64,000 nt of DNA from Duganella lactea (GCF_009857505.1 NZ_WWCP01000001.1:481551-545550); one strand, 5' to 3'. Shown: positions 46,219-55,672, counted from the stretch's first letter. The notes: generated by a model from the sequence alone, not told the origin. Made by a program: numbers and translations.

Positions 46219-47075
46219 GCGTTTTCTCCCGCCTTGGTGGCAGACGGTGCGTCGATACCGTTCGGCACTTTGTAGCGGTTATAGCTCCAGTAATATTGCG
46301 ACGGGTTGCGGGCGATCAGGCGCTCCATGGCGTGGTTGATCGCTTGCGCCTGGGCGGCGCTGTCGCCGTCCAGCGAGCCGTCGAAGGGCACGAAGCGTAC
46401 CACATAGCCCTTGCCGCCCGGCAGTCGCTCGGCGTAGGTGATGATGACGGTGGCGTCGCCCAGCAGGGCCAGCTTGGCCGGCAGGGTCATGGTGTAGGCG
46501 TCGCGGCCGAAGAACGTGGCCCACACGCCCTCGCCCTCCTGCGGCACCTGGTCGGGCAGCACGCCGACCGGCTGGCCCTTCTTGAGGAACTTGGCCAGCA
46601 TGCGCACGCCGGACATATTGGCTGGCGCCAGCAGCAGGTTGTGGCGCGCGCGCGCGCCTTCGATCAGCGGCTTGAGGGCGGCTTTTTTCGGCGGGCGGTA
46701 CATCACCATCAGCTCGTTGCGCAGCGCGATTTCCTGCGCGACGATCTCAAAGCAGCCCAGGTGTGGCGTCATGAACACAATGCCGCGACCGGCGTCCAGC
46801 TCGGTTTGCACCAGCGCCCAGTTCTCCAGCGTGGCGTGGCGCGACACGCGCGCCGGGTCGGCGCACCAGATGAACGGCAGCTCGAACATGCTCTTGCCGG
46901 CCTCGCCGATGGCGGCGTTCAGGTAGTCGCCATAGCCGGCCTGGCGCAGATTGTCGCGCATGCGGCGGCGGTAGGAGGGCGAGGCGGCGTACACCAGCCA
47001 ACCCAACGCGGCGCCGGCCGCGTGCAGCACGGACAGCGGAAAGATCGATAAGAAACGGAAAAGTGGAACCAGCAT
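46215..47075 (-). CDS. LpxL/HtrB-family lipid A acyltransferase (first copy)
   Basis: A 286-residue paralogue of the next gene: N-terminal hydrophobic anchor, catalytic motif PHLGCFE (HX4E, His near 102), GVLPDQVP and the YYWSYNRYK signature near the C-terminus that marks the family. It is first in the lpxL-lpxL-dapF run and is divergent from metK with a 174-bp gap. The pair probably installs two secondary acyl chains on lipid A. Confidence 0.9.
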   Translation of the reverse strand: MLVPLFRFLSIFPLSVLHAAGAALGWLVYAASPSYRRRMRDNLRQAGYGDYLNAAIGEAGKSMFELPFIWCADPARVSRHATLENWALVQTELDAGRGIVFMTPHLGCFEIVAQEIALRNELMVMYRPPKKAALKPLIEGARARHNLLLAPANMSGVRMLAKFLKKGQPVGVLPDQVPQEGEGVWATFFGRDAYTMTLPAKLALLGDATVIITYAERLPGGKGYVVRFVPFDGSLDGDSAAQAQAINHAMERLIARNPSQYYWSYNRYKVPNGIDAPSATKAGENA

Positions 47076-47161
47076 GAATAAATCTGCCCTGTATTGAAAG
47101 CAAGTTTTTTTAAAAAAGCGTAAAATACCACGTTAAGTAGTAACCGCTGAGTTAATGACAA

Positions 47162-47252
47162 CTTGCGATGCGGAATATAAATCTCGCTAAAGCGTCGCAA
47201 GCCGTGTTGGTATGCGACAGTAACATTCACACCATCTCAGGAGCTTGCGATG
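47162..47252 (+). promoter_or_regulatory. candidate cis-regulatory RNA switch in the metK leader
   Basis: The strand GCGTCGCAAG (47192-47201) has three possible partners. (1) CTTGCGATGC at 47162-47171: 10 bp with one G-U, 20-nt loop. (2) TGCGAC at 47213-47218: 6 bp, extendable by GCC/GGT past one mismatch, loop GTGTT. (3) CTTGCGATG at 47244-47252: 9 bp with one G-U, which covers the metK start codon next to AGGAG (47239-47243). The first and third partners are copies of the same 9-mer. This is a classic layout for mutually exclusive folds controlling initiation. I match it to no SAM riboswitch class that I know. Confidence 0.45.
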
Positions 47253-48416
47253 TCTAATGATTACCTCTTCACCTCGGAATCCGTTTCGGAAGGTCACCCG
47301 GACAAGGTCGCCGACCAGATTTCCGACGCCATTCTCGACGCGATTCTTGCCCAGGACCCGAAAGCCCGTGTTGCCGCTGAAACGCTGTGCAACACCGGTC
47401 TGGTCGTGCTGGCCGGTGAAATCACCACCCACGCCAACGTTGATTATATTCAAGTCGCGCGTGAAACCATCAAGCGCATCGGTTACGACAACACCGACTA
47501 CGGTATCGACTACCGTGGTTGCGCGGTGCTGGTGGCTTACGACAAGCAATCGCCGGACATCGCCCAGGGCGTGGACGAGGGCGCGGGCCTGGATCTGGAC
47601 CAGGGCGCCGGCGACCAGGGCCTGATGTTCGGCTACGCCTGCGACGAAACCAATGAACTGATGCCGGCCGCGATCCATTACGCGCACCGCCTGGTCGAGC
47701 GTCAGTCGCAGCTGCGCAAGGACGGCCGCCTGCCATGGCTGCGTCCGGATGCCAAGTCGCAAGTCACGCTGCGTTATGTGAACGGCCGTCCGGTGGCGGT
47801 GGACACCGTGGTGCTGTCGACCCAGCACGCGCCGGAAATGCAGCACAAGCAGATCGAAGAGGCGGTGATCGAAGAGATCATCAAGCCGGTGCTGCCGAAG
47901 GAATGGCTGCAGGACACCAAATACCTGGTCAACCCGACCGGTCGTTTCGTCATCGGCGGCCCGCAGGGCGACTGCGGCCTGACCGGCCGCAAGATCATCG
48001 TCGACACCTATGGCGGCGCCTCGCCGCACGGCGGCGGCGCGTTCTCCGGCAAGGACCCGTCCAAGGTCGACCGCTCGGCCGCCTACGCCGCCCGTTACGT
48101 GGCCAAGAACGTGGTGGCCGCCGGCCTGGCGCGCCAGTGCCAGGTGCAGGTGTCCTACGCCATCGGCGTGGCGCGCCCGATCAACATCACGGTCTACACC
48201 GAAGGCACCGGCGTCATCCCGGACGAGAAAATCGCCCAGCTGGTGATGGAGCATTTCGACCTGCGTCCGAAAGGCATCGTGCTGATGCTGGACCTGCTGC
48301 GCCCGATCTACGCCAAGACCGCCGCCTACGGCCACTTCGGCCGCGAAGAGCCGGAATTCTCGTGGGAACGCACCGACAAGGCCGCCATCCTGCGCGCCGC
48401 CGCCGGCCTGAAGTAA
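47250..48416 (+). CDS. metK: S-adenosylmethionine synthetase
   Basis: Makes SAM from methionine and ATP. The 388-residue protein begins with the conserved [19 protein letters not shown] and carries the P-loop-like [19 protein letters not shown] and [12 protein letters not shown] signatures, both complete. The start is preceded by AGGAG at 47239-47243. Its leader shows alternative pairings that include the start codon. With ahcY and metF nearby it forms the SAM cycle. Confidence 0.97.
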   Translation: MSNDYLFTSESVSEGHPDKVADQISDAILDAILAQDPKARVAAETLCNTGLVVLAGEITTHANVDYIQVARETIKRIGYDNTDYGIDYRGCAVLVAYDKQSPDIAQGVDEGAGLDLDQGAGDQGLMFGYACDETNELMPAAIHYAHRLVERQSQLRKDGRLPWLRPDAKSQVTLRYVNGRPVAVDTVVLSTQHAPEMQHKQIEEAVIEEIIKPVLPKEWLQDTKYLVNPTGRFVIGGPQGDCGLTGRKIIVDTYGGASPHGGGAFSGKDPSKVDRSAAYAARYVAKNVVAAGLARQCQVQVSYAIGVARPINITVYTEGTGVIPDEKIAQLVMEHFDLRPKGIVLMLDLLRPIYAKTAAYGHFGREEPEFSWERTDKAAILRAAAGLK

Positions 48417-48435
48417 CTCCGCCGCCCGGCCACGG

Positions 48436-48473
48436 AACCGGCGCCCGCCTCGCGGCGGCGCCGGTTTTATTTT
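48436..48473. terminator. rho-independent terminator after metK
   Basis: AACCGGCGCC (48436-48445) pairs with GGCGCCGGTT (48457-48466), 11-nt loop, followed by TTATTTT. It lies 20 nt after metK and overlaps the stop of the convergent gene. Confidence 0.85.
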
Positions 48474-49042
48474 GTCCGCGTCAAATGGTAGACATGCCGC
48501 AGCAACCAGGGCTGGCCGGGCAGGCGCGTGGCGCGGCTGATGGTCAGCGTGTCGCCGCGCCGTAACACCACCGCGCGCACCGCGACCTCGGCGCCGTTGT
48601 CACGTCCCGTGCCGAGCGCGACCAGCGTGAGGTCGTCGCCGTCGCCGCTGCGATAGGCGCTGACCGACAGCGGCGCGCCGGCCTGCTCCATCTGTAGCGT
48701 GTCGCCCGCCAGCGCCCAGCGGTCGCTGGAGCGCACGATCTTGCCGGGCCCGTCGTCGTAGACGAAATCGATGACGAGCGCGGCGCTGGGACCGGTGATG
48801 CCGGCGCTGGTGGGCAGTACCACGCGGGCGTCGCTGCGGTAGTCGCGGTAGGTGAGCGTGCCGCGCCACTGGCCGGCCAGCGCCTCGCCCAGCCGCGGCG
48901 CGGAGGCCGGTTGACCGGCGGTCAGATCGGGCAGTACGCTGGCGGCCTCAGCCCACTGGGGCGGCGCCGTGTCGGCGGCTTGAACAGGGATGTTGAACAG
49001 GCAGAGCAGCAGCGCGGCCGCGCCCAAGACAGAAATATGCAT
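48467..49042 (-). CDS. small secreted protein of unknown function
   Basis: A 191-residue protein with a signal peptide (about 1-22, ending VQA). The mature part looks beta-rich, with GQWRGTLTYRDYRSD near 58-72, a pattern seen in small secreted lipocalin-like or calycin-like proteins. I do not recognise the family. There are no Cys in the mature part. It converges with metK and shares its terminator. Confidence 0.65.
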   Translation of the reverse strand: MHISVLGAAALLLCLFNIPVQAADTAPPQWAEAASVLPDLTAGQPASAPRLGEALAGQWRGTLTYRDYRSDARVVLPTSAGITGPSAALVIDFVYDDGPGKIVRSSDRWALAGDTLQMEQAGAPLSVSAYRSGDGDDLTLVALGTGRDNGAEVAVRAVVLRRGDTLTISRATRLPGQPWLLRHVYHLTRTK

Positions 49043-49090
49043 AGGTGTTCCCGGTGATGCGGCGAGACCATCCCGCCGCGTCAGCCCAGC

Positions 49091-50209
49091 TTAGGCGCGA
49101 CCGGCGGGCGGCGTCGCCTCAGTTCCGGGCGGGCGCGCGGTTTTCGTGATCTGAGCCGTGCGCCACGCCGACGGACTCATGCCCGTGCGCTCATGGAACA
49201 CGCGGTTGAAGCTGGCCTTGGAGGCGAAGCCGCATGCCAGCGCCATTGTCAACAGATCGGTGGCATCGTCCCGCATCATCCTGCTTTGGATGGCTTCCAC
49301 CCGCATCGCATTGATGGCGGCATTGAAATTCTGTCCCAGCCCAAGGTTGAAGGCGCGCGACACATAGCTCTCGTTCGTGCCCAGCCTGTGCGCCACGTCG
49401 GCCAGTGTCAGGCCCGGTTGCTGCCACCAGCCGCCAAGACGGATCTGCTCGCGCCAGGCGGTCCCGGCCGCTTGCCAGTCGCGGCCAACGGGCTGGGGCA
49501 GCGTATCCAGCCTACCCAGGCTATCCTGCTGGGGCGCGCGCATTTGAGGAAAGCGGTGCCCGGTGTAGCGCCAGCCTTCCAGACCCAGCCACAGGATAAT
49601 CGCCGAGAACGCCAGATATTGCGGAAACCGATCGTAATACGTCAGGGGCGCCAGCCAGCGGCTGTAGAGATCGAATCCGGCGGAGAGCGCCAGCCACAGG
49701 CCCAGCGCCAGCAGCACGCTGGCGATCCACGGCTGCCGGTGCTCCTCGGCGTCGCTGACATGTTCGCGCAGCCATGCCAGGTAGCGTTGCCGCCAGCGCA
49801 GCGACAGCAGCAGATAAACGGCCAGCGACAACCCGCCGGCGGCGTCCTGCAGCGGCGAAATCCACGGCCGCTGCACGGCCGCATCCCACGCGTTCTTTTG
49901 CTCCAGCGGCAGCGCGAACGCCCACAGCATGTAGACGAGATCGATGGCGGCCGGCAGCAGATGCCAGCCCCAGCGCGGCGGCAGCGCCGGCGTGACCAGT
50001 CGTCGCAGGTATAAATATAGCAATGGCCCCACCGCCAGACGCAGGTCAAACGGCGCAAACGACAGCCAGGGCCAGGCGTCGTAGGCGCCGGCGAAACCCA
50101 GCACATACGGCATCAGTCGCAGCACGGCGACCAGCAGCAACAGGGCCACCAGCGCGCCGAAGCCGGCGGCCAGGCCCAGTGTGGTGCTCCAGGGGCCGAA
50201 ACGGATCAC
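49091..50209 (-). CDS. membrane-bound AraC-family transcriptional regulator
   Basis: A 372-residue protein with about seven membrane helices in the first 240 residues, a short linker, and a C-terminal AraC-type double HTH (about 275-360; LADVAHRLGTNESYVSRAF and LTMALACGFASKASFNRVF). It would sense a signal in or across the membrane and bind DNA from the cytoplasmic face. The GTG at 50209 is chosen because GGGAGGA lies 5 nt upstream; the longer frame has no ribosome site. Targets are unknown; it is divergent from ahcY. Confidence 0.85.
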   Translation of the reverse strand: MIRFGPWSTTLGLAAGFGALVALLLLVAVLRLMPYVLGFAGAYDAWPWLSFAPFDLRLAVGPLLYLYLRRLVTPALPPRWGWHLLPAAIDLVYMLWAFALPLEQKNAWDAAVQRPWISPLQDAAGGLSLAVYLLLSLRWRQRYLAWLREHVSDAEEHRQPWIASVLLALGLWLALSAGFDLYSRWLAPLTYYDRFPQYLAFSAIILWLGLEGWRYTGHRFPQMRAPQQDSLGRLDTLPQPVGRDWQAAGTAWREQIRLGGWWQQPGLTLADVAHRLGTNESYVSRAFNLGLGQNFNAAINAMRVEAIQSRMMRDDATDLLTMALACGFASKASFNRVFHERTGMSPSAWRTAQITKTARPPGTEATPPAGRA

Positions 50210-50283
50210 GCGTCCTCCCGCAAAATTGGTGTGGTGTGCCGGCCAGTATAGCGAGGCGCACACGCCCGCCTGCGCTTTATTTG

Positions 50284-50312
50284 CTGATTTCCGTCCAAGG
50301 TGATGCTAGAAT
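50284..50312 (+). promoter_or_regulatory. candidate ahcY promoter
   Basis: A -10 box TAGAAT (50307-50312) with CTGATT (50284-50289) 17 nt upstream. Transcription would begin at about 50319, exactly where the SAH riboswitch begins, which supports the call despite a weak -35. Confidence 0.5.
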
Positions 50313-50319
50313 GCACCTT

Positions 50320-50379
50320 CCGAGGAGCGCTGCGACGAACTAGCTTTCGCCAGGCTCGGAGATCCCCAACCGCGCTCAC
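50320..50379 (+). promoter_or_regulatory. S-adenosylhomocysteine (SAH) riboswitch
   Basis: The 60-nt element has the family core: CCGAG (50320-50324) pairs with CTCGG (50355-50359), and GAGCGC (50325-50330) with GCGCTC (50372-50377) as the pseudoknot; conserved GCGCTGCGAC and CCAGGCTCGG lie between. SAH riboswitches turn on ahcY when SAH builds up. A run of six T (50385-50390) follows, but I see no clear terminator stem, so the readout may be translational: AGGAGG at 50401-50406. Confidence 0.9.
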
Positions 50380-50411
50380 GTTACTTTTTTCTAACATGAA
50401 AGGAGGGCGTG

Positions 50412-51839
50412 ATGAACGCCGTACTCAAATCCACGCAAGACTACCTGGTTGCCGATATCTCCCTGGCGCCATGGGGCGACAAAGAAATCAAGATCGCTGA
50501 AACCGAAATGCCTGGCCTGATGGCCATCCGCGAGGAATTCGCCGCCGCCCAGCCGCTGAAGGGCGCGCGCATCACCGGTTCGCTGCACATGACCATCCAG
50601 ACCGCCGTGCTGATCCAGACGCTGGAAGCGCTGGGCGCGCAAGTGCGCTGGGCCTCGTGCAACATCTACTCGACCCAGGACCACGCCGCCGCCGCCATCG
50701 CCGCCGCCGGCACCCCGGTGTTCGCCATCAAAGGTGAAACCCTGGACGAATATTGGGACTACACCCATCGCATCTTCGAGTGGCCTGCCGACGCCTCGGG
50801 CGCGCCGGTCTACTCCAACATGATCCTGGACGACGGCGGCGACGCCACCCTGCTGCTGCACCTGGGCGCGCGCGCCGAGAAAGACATCTCGGTGCTGGCC
50901 GCGCCAGGCTCGGAAGAGGAAATCTGCCTGTTCAACGCCATCAAGGCCCACCTGGCCATCGATCCGGCCTGGTACTCCAAGCGTCTGCCGCACATCCTCG
51001 GTGTGACCGAAGAGACCACCACCGGCGTGCACCGCCTGTATCAGATGCACAAGGAAGGCAAGCTGGCCTTCCCGGCGATCAACGTCAACGACTCGGTCAC
51101 CAAGTCGAAGTTCGACAACCTGTACGGCTGCCGCGAATCGCTGGTGGACGGCATCAAGCGCGCCACCGACGTCATGATCGCCGGCAAGGTCGCCGTCATC
51201 GCCGGTTACGGTGATGTCGGCAAGGGCTCGGCGCAAGCGATGCGCGCGCTGTCGGCGCAAGTGTGGGTCACCGAGATCGATCCGATCTGCGCGCTGCAAG
51301 CGGCGATGGAAGGCTACCGCGTGGTCACCATGGACTACGCCGCCGAACACGGCGACATCTTCGTCACCTGCACCGGCAACTACCACATCCTGACCGAAGC
51401 GCACATGCTGAAGATGAAGGACCAGGCCATTGTCTGCAACATCGGTCACTTCGATAACGAGATCGACGTCGCCGCGCTGAAGAAGTACACCTGGGAAAAC
51501 ATCAAGCCGCAAGTCGATCACGTGATCTTCCCATCGGGCAAGCGCATCATCCTGCTGGCCGAAGGCCGTCTGGTCAACCTGGGTTGCGGCACCGGTCACC
51601 CGTCGTATGTGATGTCGTCGTCGTTCGCCAATCAGACCATCGCCCAGATCGAGCTGTACGCCAACACCGACAAGTATCCGGTCGGCGTGTACGTGCTGCC
51701 GAAGCATCTGGACGAGAAAGTCGCGCGCCTGCAGCTGAAAAAACTGAACGCGCAACTGACTGTGCTGACCCAGGAGCAGGCCGACTACATCGGCGTGACG
51801 CAAGAGGGTCCGTACAAGCCAGATCATTACCGTTACTAA
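50412..51839 (+). CDS. ahcY: adenosylhomocysteinase (SAH hydrolase)
   Basis: Splits S-adenosylhomocysteine into adenosine and homocysteine, removing the product inhibitor of methyltransferases. The 475-residue protein has the substrate segment [17 protein letters not shown], the NAD motif [13 protein letters not shown] and the C-terminal YKPDHYRY. The ATG at 50412 has AGGAGG upstream; a GTG 3 nt earlier is less likely. It is controlled by the SAH riboswitch and ends in a strong terminator. Confidence 0.97.
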   Translation: MNAVLKSTQDYLVADISLAPWGDKEIKIAETEMPGLMAIREEFAAAQPLKGARITGSLHMTIQTAVLIQTLEALGAQVRWASCNIYSTQDHAAAAIAAAGTPVFAIKGETLDEYWDYTHRIFEWPADASGAPVYSNMILDDGGDATLLLHLGARAEKDISVLAAPGSEEEICLFNAIKAHLAIDPAWYSKRLPHILGVTEETTTGVHRLYQMHKEGKLAFPAINVNDSVTKSKFDNLYGCRESLVDGIKRATDVMIAGKVAVIAGYGDVGKGSAQAMRALSAQVWVTEIDPICALQAAMEGYRVVTMDYAAEHGDIFVTCTGNYHILTEAHMLKMKDQAIVCNIGHFDNEIDVAALKKYTWENIKPQVDHVIFPSGKRIILLAEGRLVNLGCGTGHPSYVMSSSFANQTIAQIELYANTDKYPVGVYVLPKHLDEKVARLQLKKLNAQLTVLTQEQADYIGVTQEGPYKPDHYRY

Positions 51840-51847
51840 TCCCAAGG

Positions 51848-51872
51848 CGGGGCCTCCGGGCCCCGTTTTTTT
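51848..51872 (+). terminator. rho-independent terminator after ahcY
   Basis: CGGGGCC (51848-51854) pairs with GGCCCCG (51859-51865), TCCG loop, then T7. It starts 8 nt past the ahcY stop. Confidence 0.92.
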
Positions 51873-51890
51873 GCAGCGAGAACTATCACC

Positions 51891-52241
51891 ATGCGTTTGC
51901 TCCTTACCTGGTTAATCAATGCGGTTGCCCTGCTGGCAGTGCCTTACCTGATGCATTCCGTCGATGTCACAAGCATCGGCGCAGCCCTCGTCGCGGCTCT
52001 TGTACTGGGCCTGGTAAATACGCTGATACGCCCTGTGCTGCTGTTGCTGACCTTGCCCGTGACCTTGTTGTCGCTGGGCCTGTTCATCTTCCTGGTCAAC
52101 GGCTTCATGTTCTGGCTGGTGGCGCAGTGGGTCGATGGCTTCCGCGTGGACAGCTACCTGTCCGCCGTTGGTGGCGCCGTGTTGTACAGCATTATTTCCT
52201 GGGCTCTGTCGACTTTACTTTTGAAGAACTCAGATGACTAA
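51891..52241 (+). CDS. small membrane protein, phage holin family 4 (DUF360/YvlD-like)
   Basis: A 116-residue protein with four hydrophobic helices (about 3-20, 28-48, 56-75, 88-110). The pattern LGLVNTLIRPVLLLLTLPVT is the family signature. Despite the family name these are ordinary membrane proteins of unknown role in bacteria. It overlaps metF by 8 nt, so the two are translated together; the strong terminator before it separates it from ahcY, although some read-through is possible. Confidence 0.85.
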   Translation: MRLLLTWLINAVALLAVPYLMHSVDVTSIGAALVAALVLGLVNTLIRPVLLLLTLPVTLLSLGLFIFLVNGFMFWLVAQWVDGFRVDSYLSAVGGAVLYSIISWALSTLLLKNSDD

Positions 52242-53061
52242 CCCGAATTTCAGTATCGAATTCTTTCCGCCAAAAACGGCGGAAGGCGCGGAAAAGCTGC
52301 GCGCCACGCGCACCAAGCTGTCCGAGCTGAAACCTAAATATTTTTCGGTCACCTTCGGCGCCGGCGGCACCACGCAGCAAGGCACGCTGGACACCGTGGT
52401 CGAGATCATGGCCGCCGGCCAGGATGCCGCGCCGCACCTGTCCTGCGTCGGCGGTACGCGCGAGTCGATCCGCCAGATCCTGACCGAATACAAATCGCAC
52501 AACATCAAGCGCATCGTCGCGTTGCGCGGCGACCTGCCGAGCGGCTACGGCGCCGGCGGCGAATTCCGTTATGCGAATGAGCTGGTGGAATTCATCCGCC
52601 AGGAAACCGGCGATCACTTCCACATCGAAGTGGCGGCCTATCCGGAAGTGCACCCGCAGGCGCGTTCGCCGCAGGATGACCTGCTGGCCTTCGAGCGCAA
52701 GATCAAGGCCGGCGCCAATTCCGCCATCACCCAGTACTTCTACAATGCCGATGCCTACTTCCAGTTCGTCGAGCAGGCGCAGAAATTGGGCATCGACGCG
52801 CCCATCGTGCCGGGCATCATGCCGATCCTGAACTACACGCAGCTGATGCGCTTCTCTGACATGTGCGGCGCCGAGATTCCACGCTGGGTGCGACTCAAGC
52901 TGGCCAGCTTCGGCGACGACAGCGCCTCGATCAAGGCCTTTGGCCTGGATGTGGTGTCGGCGCTGGGCGAGCGGCTGCTGCAAGGCGGCGCTCCGGGCCT
53001 GCACTTCTACAGCATGAACCAGGCCGCGGCCACCACCGCGCTGTGGCAACGGCTGGTGTAA
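52234..53061 (+). CDS. metF: methylenetetrahydrofolate reductase
   Basis: Reduces 5,10-methylene-THF to 5-methyl-THF, the methyl donor for methionine synthesis. The 275-residue flavoprotein begins NFSIEFFPPKTAEGAEKL and has VTFGAGGTT near 38-46, LRGDLP near 93-98 and the C-terminal GLHFYSMNQA. Length is typical for bacterial MetF. It closes the SAM cycle with metK and ahcY and abuts the convergent fau stop. Confidence 0.96.
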   Translation: MTNPNFSIEFFPPKTAEGAEKLRATRTKLSELKPKYFSVTFGAGGTTQQGTLDTVVEIMAAGQDAAPHLSCVGGTRESIRQILTEYKSHNIKRIVALRGDLPSGYGAGGEFRYANELVEFIRQETGDHFHIEVAAYPEVHPQARSPQDDLLAFERKIKAGANSAITQYFYNADAYFQFVEQAQKLGIDAPIVPGIMPILNYTQLMRFSDMCGAEIPRWVRLKLASFGDDSASIKAFGLDVVSALGERLLQGGAPGLHFYSMNQAAATTALWQRLV

Positions 53062-53643
53062 TCACTCGGTGATGATGCGGTCCAGCGCCACATCATGACT
53101 GTCGCCGGCGAACAGCACCCGCAGGCACTGGTAGGCGATGCCCAGTGTCCGCGGGGGCGGCGTGTGGCGCGCCAGCGTGCGGTCATAAAAACCGCCGCCG
53201 TAGCCTAATCGATAACCTTGTTGATTAAATCCCAGACAAGGCACCAGCAGCGCCGGCGGATACGCCGCCGCCAGACGCAAATCTGCCGGCACGGCCACTC
53301 CCATCTTGTCCTTTACCATCGTCTCGCCGATGCGCCATTCGGCAAACTCCAGCGCCGCGTCCTTTTGCACCACCACCGGCAGCAGCAGCCGCGCGCCCAG
53401 GCGCGCCAGCTCCACGTAGGCCGGATGCAGCTCCGGCTCGTCGCGCAGCGGCCAGTAGACGCCCAACGCCGCCGGCCGCGCCGCCCGCCACCATGCGACG
53501 ACTTGATCGCCGATGGCGCGGTCCCAGGCCGCGCGCGTGGCCGGATCGAGCGCGCGCCGTGCCGCCAGCAACCGCTGGCGCAATTCCGCCTTCTCTACTG
53601 GTGATACGGACGCGCTGCGTGGTATTCTAGGGTCGCTGGTCAT
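53062..53643 (-). CDS. fau: 5-formyltetrahydrofolate cyclo-ligase
   Basis: Converts 5-formyl-THF to 5,10-methenyl-THF with ATP. The 193-residue protein has the N-terminal LRQRLLAARRALDPATR, the phosphate loop LGYGGGFYDRTLA near 146-158 and PCLGFNQQGYRLG before it. It is a folate gene facing metF, with stops next to each other. Confidence 0.92.
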   Translation of the reverse strand: MTSDPRIPRSASVSPVEKAELRQRLLAARRALDPATRAAWDRAIGDQVVAWWRAARPAALGVYWPLRDEPELHPAYVELARLGARLLLPVVVQKDAALEFAEWRIGETMVKDKMGVAVPADLRLAAAYPPALLVPCLGFNQQGYRLGYGGGFYDRTLARHTPPPRTLGIAYQCLRVLFAGDSHDVALDRIITE

Positions 53644-53673
53644 ATTTGGTTCAAGACTTTAGAGAGTTGCACA

Positions 53674-55647
53674 TTGATTTCTGCTTCGAAATGGATTGCC
53701 GGCGCTGTCGTCGTTGCCTTTACCTCGCTTGCCCACGCCGACGACATCAGCGCGGATAACCGCAGGGACGACGATGCCTTCCTGCTGCTGCGCGACGCCG
53801 TGCGCCAGGACGACGCCAGCAAGGCCGATTTCTACGCCGCGCGCCTGAGCAGCTACTCGATTCCATCCTACGTTGATTATTATCGGCTGAAATCGCGCCT
53901 GAAGGATGCCTCCGAGGCCGATATCCGCGGTTTCTTCCAGCGTTACCAGGGCCAGGCCATCGTCGACCGCCTGCGCAACGACTGGCTGCTGGAGCTGGGC
54001 CGCAAACGCGACTGGGCCACCTTCGACGAACAGTATCCGCTGTTTGTGCTCAACGACGACACCCAGGTCAAATGCTACGCGCTGATCTCGCGCGCGCTCA
54101 AGGGCCAGAAAGTGGCCGACGAGGCGCGCGCCTTGCTGACTTCTCCGTCGGTGTACGGCCAGCCGTGCGCGGACCTGATCGCCACGCTGTACCAGGCCGG
54201 CCAGTTCAACACCGAGGACCTGTACGCGCAACTGCGCCTGGCCGGTGAATTCAACGCCACCGGCCAGGCGCGCCGCATCGTCGCCCTGCTCAATGGCCCG
54301 GAAAAGAAAGCCGTGCAAGCGGTCGATTTGCCGACGCTGGTGGTGGCCAAGGGCATAGACGCCGGCAAGGTGGAACACCAGATCTTCATCGTCGCCCTCG
54401 GCCGGCTGGCCAAGACCAGCAGCAAGCTGGCGGTGCTCGGCTTGAACAAGGCGATGCCGAAGATGTCGTCGCAGGAGCAGCAGCAGGCATGGGCGGCGAT
54501 CGCGCTGCAGACCTCCTATTCGCTGTCGCCGGAGACCACCGATTACTGGAAACGCGCCAACGGCGCGCAGCTGTCGATCGATCAGATTCAATGGAAAACC
54601 CGCATCGCCATGCGTAACGGCGACTGGCGCCAGGTGGAGAACAATATCCGCGCCATGCCGCAATCGCTGCGCAACGATCCGACCTGGATCTACTGGCTGG
54701 GCCGCGCGCTGATGGCGCGCGACGGCGTCACCAGCCAGCCGACCGGCGAGGCGCTGCAACTGTTCCGCGGCATCTCCGACCAGTCCAACTACTACGGTCA
54801 GCTGGCGCTGGAGGAAACCGGCAAGCTGATTACCATTCCGGCACCGGGCGCGCCGATCTCGCAGGCCGAGATCGCGCCGATCGCCGCCAACCCGAACATC
54901 CAGCGCGCGCTGAAGTTCTTCGGCATGCGCCTGCGCTTCGAGGGCACGCGCGAATGGAACTGGGCGCTGCGCGGCATGAACGAACGCGAACACCTGGCCG
55001 CCGCCGAATACGCGCGCCAGAACAATATCCTCGACCGCATGGTCAACACCTCGGAACGCACCCGCATCCAGGTCGATTATTCGCAGCGCTTCCCGTCGCC
55101 GCACAACGATGTGATGCATCCGGCCACGCAGACGCTGGGTCTCGACAAGGCCTGGGTGTATGGCCTGATCCGGCAAGAGTCGCGCTTCATCATGGACGCG
55201 CAGTCGCACGTCGGCGCCTCGGGCCTGATGCAGGTGATGCCGTCCACCGGCCGCTGGGTCGCCAAGAAACTGGGCCTGACCGACTTCGCGCAGGAGATGC
55301 TGAGCGATGTGCGCTACAACATCATGCTGGGCACGAACTACCTGAATATGGTGCTGGGGAATATGGACGGCAACGAGGTGCTGGCCACCGCCGCCTACAA
55401 CGCCGGGCCGGGACGGTTGCGCTCCTGGCGCGCCACGCTGACCAAGCCGATGGACGCCACCGTGTTCATCGAGTCGATTCCGTATTACGAGACGCGCACC
55501 TACGTCAAGAACGTGATGTCGAACGCCACCTACTACGCGGCGCTGTTTGAAGGGCGGCCGCAATCGCTGAAGGCGCGCCTGGCCACCGTCGGCCCGAAAG
55601 GCTACACCCAGGCCGAGGAACAGGAAACCAGTTTCGCTCCGCGCTGA
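53674..55647 (+). CDS. slt: soluble lytic murein transglycosylase
   Basis: A 657-residue periplasmic enzyme that cuts glycan strands to 1,6-anhydro ends. It has a signal peptide (to about residue 23), a long helical superhelix of Slt70 type (about 30-470), and a C-terminal SLT domain (about 485-620) with catalytic Glu in IRQESRF, then GASGLMQVMPSTG and TAAYNAGPGR. The start is TTG at 53674 with AGAGAG upstream. Confidence 0.93.
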   Translation: MISASKWIAGAVVVAFTSLAHADDISADNRRDDDAFLLLRDAVRQDDASKADFYAARLSSYSIPSYVDYYRLKSRLKDASEADIRGFFQRYQGQAIVDRLRNDWLLELGRKRDWATFDEQYPLFVLNDDTQVKCYALISRALKGQKVADEARALLTSPSVYGQPCADLIATLYQAGQFNTEDLYAQLRLAGEFNATGQARRIVALLNGPEKKAVQAVDLPTLVVAKGIDAGKVEHQIFIVALGRLAKTSSKLAVLGLNKAMPKMSSQEQQQAWAAIALQTSYSLSPETTDYWKRANGAQLSIDQIQWKTRIAMRNGDWRQVENNIRAMPQSLRNDPTWIYWLGRALMARDGVTSQPTGEALQLFRGISDQSNYYGQLALEETGKLITIPAPGAPISQAEIAPIAANPNIQRALKFFGMRLRFEGTREWNWALRGMNEREHLAAAEYARQNNILDRMVNTSERTRIQVDYSQRFPSPHNDVMHPATQTLGLDKAWVYGLIRQESRFIMDAQSHVGASGLMQVMPSTGRWVAKKLGLTDFAQEMLSDVRYNIMLGTNYLNMVLGNMDGNEVLATAAYNAGPGRLRSWRATLTKPMDATVFIESIPYYETRTYVKNVMSNATYYAALFEGRPQSLKARLATVGPKGYTQAEEQETSFAPR

Positions 55648-55672
55648 TTCAATCCCTACAGGACGTAACACC

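Noticed and set aside
47162..47252. metK leader as a known SAM riboswitch class
   Set aside because: I could not fit it to the SAM-I, SAM-II, SAM/SAH or SMK layouts I know; kept only as a candidate switch.
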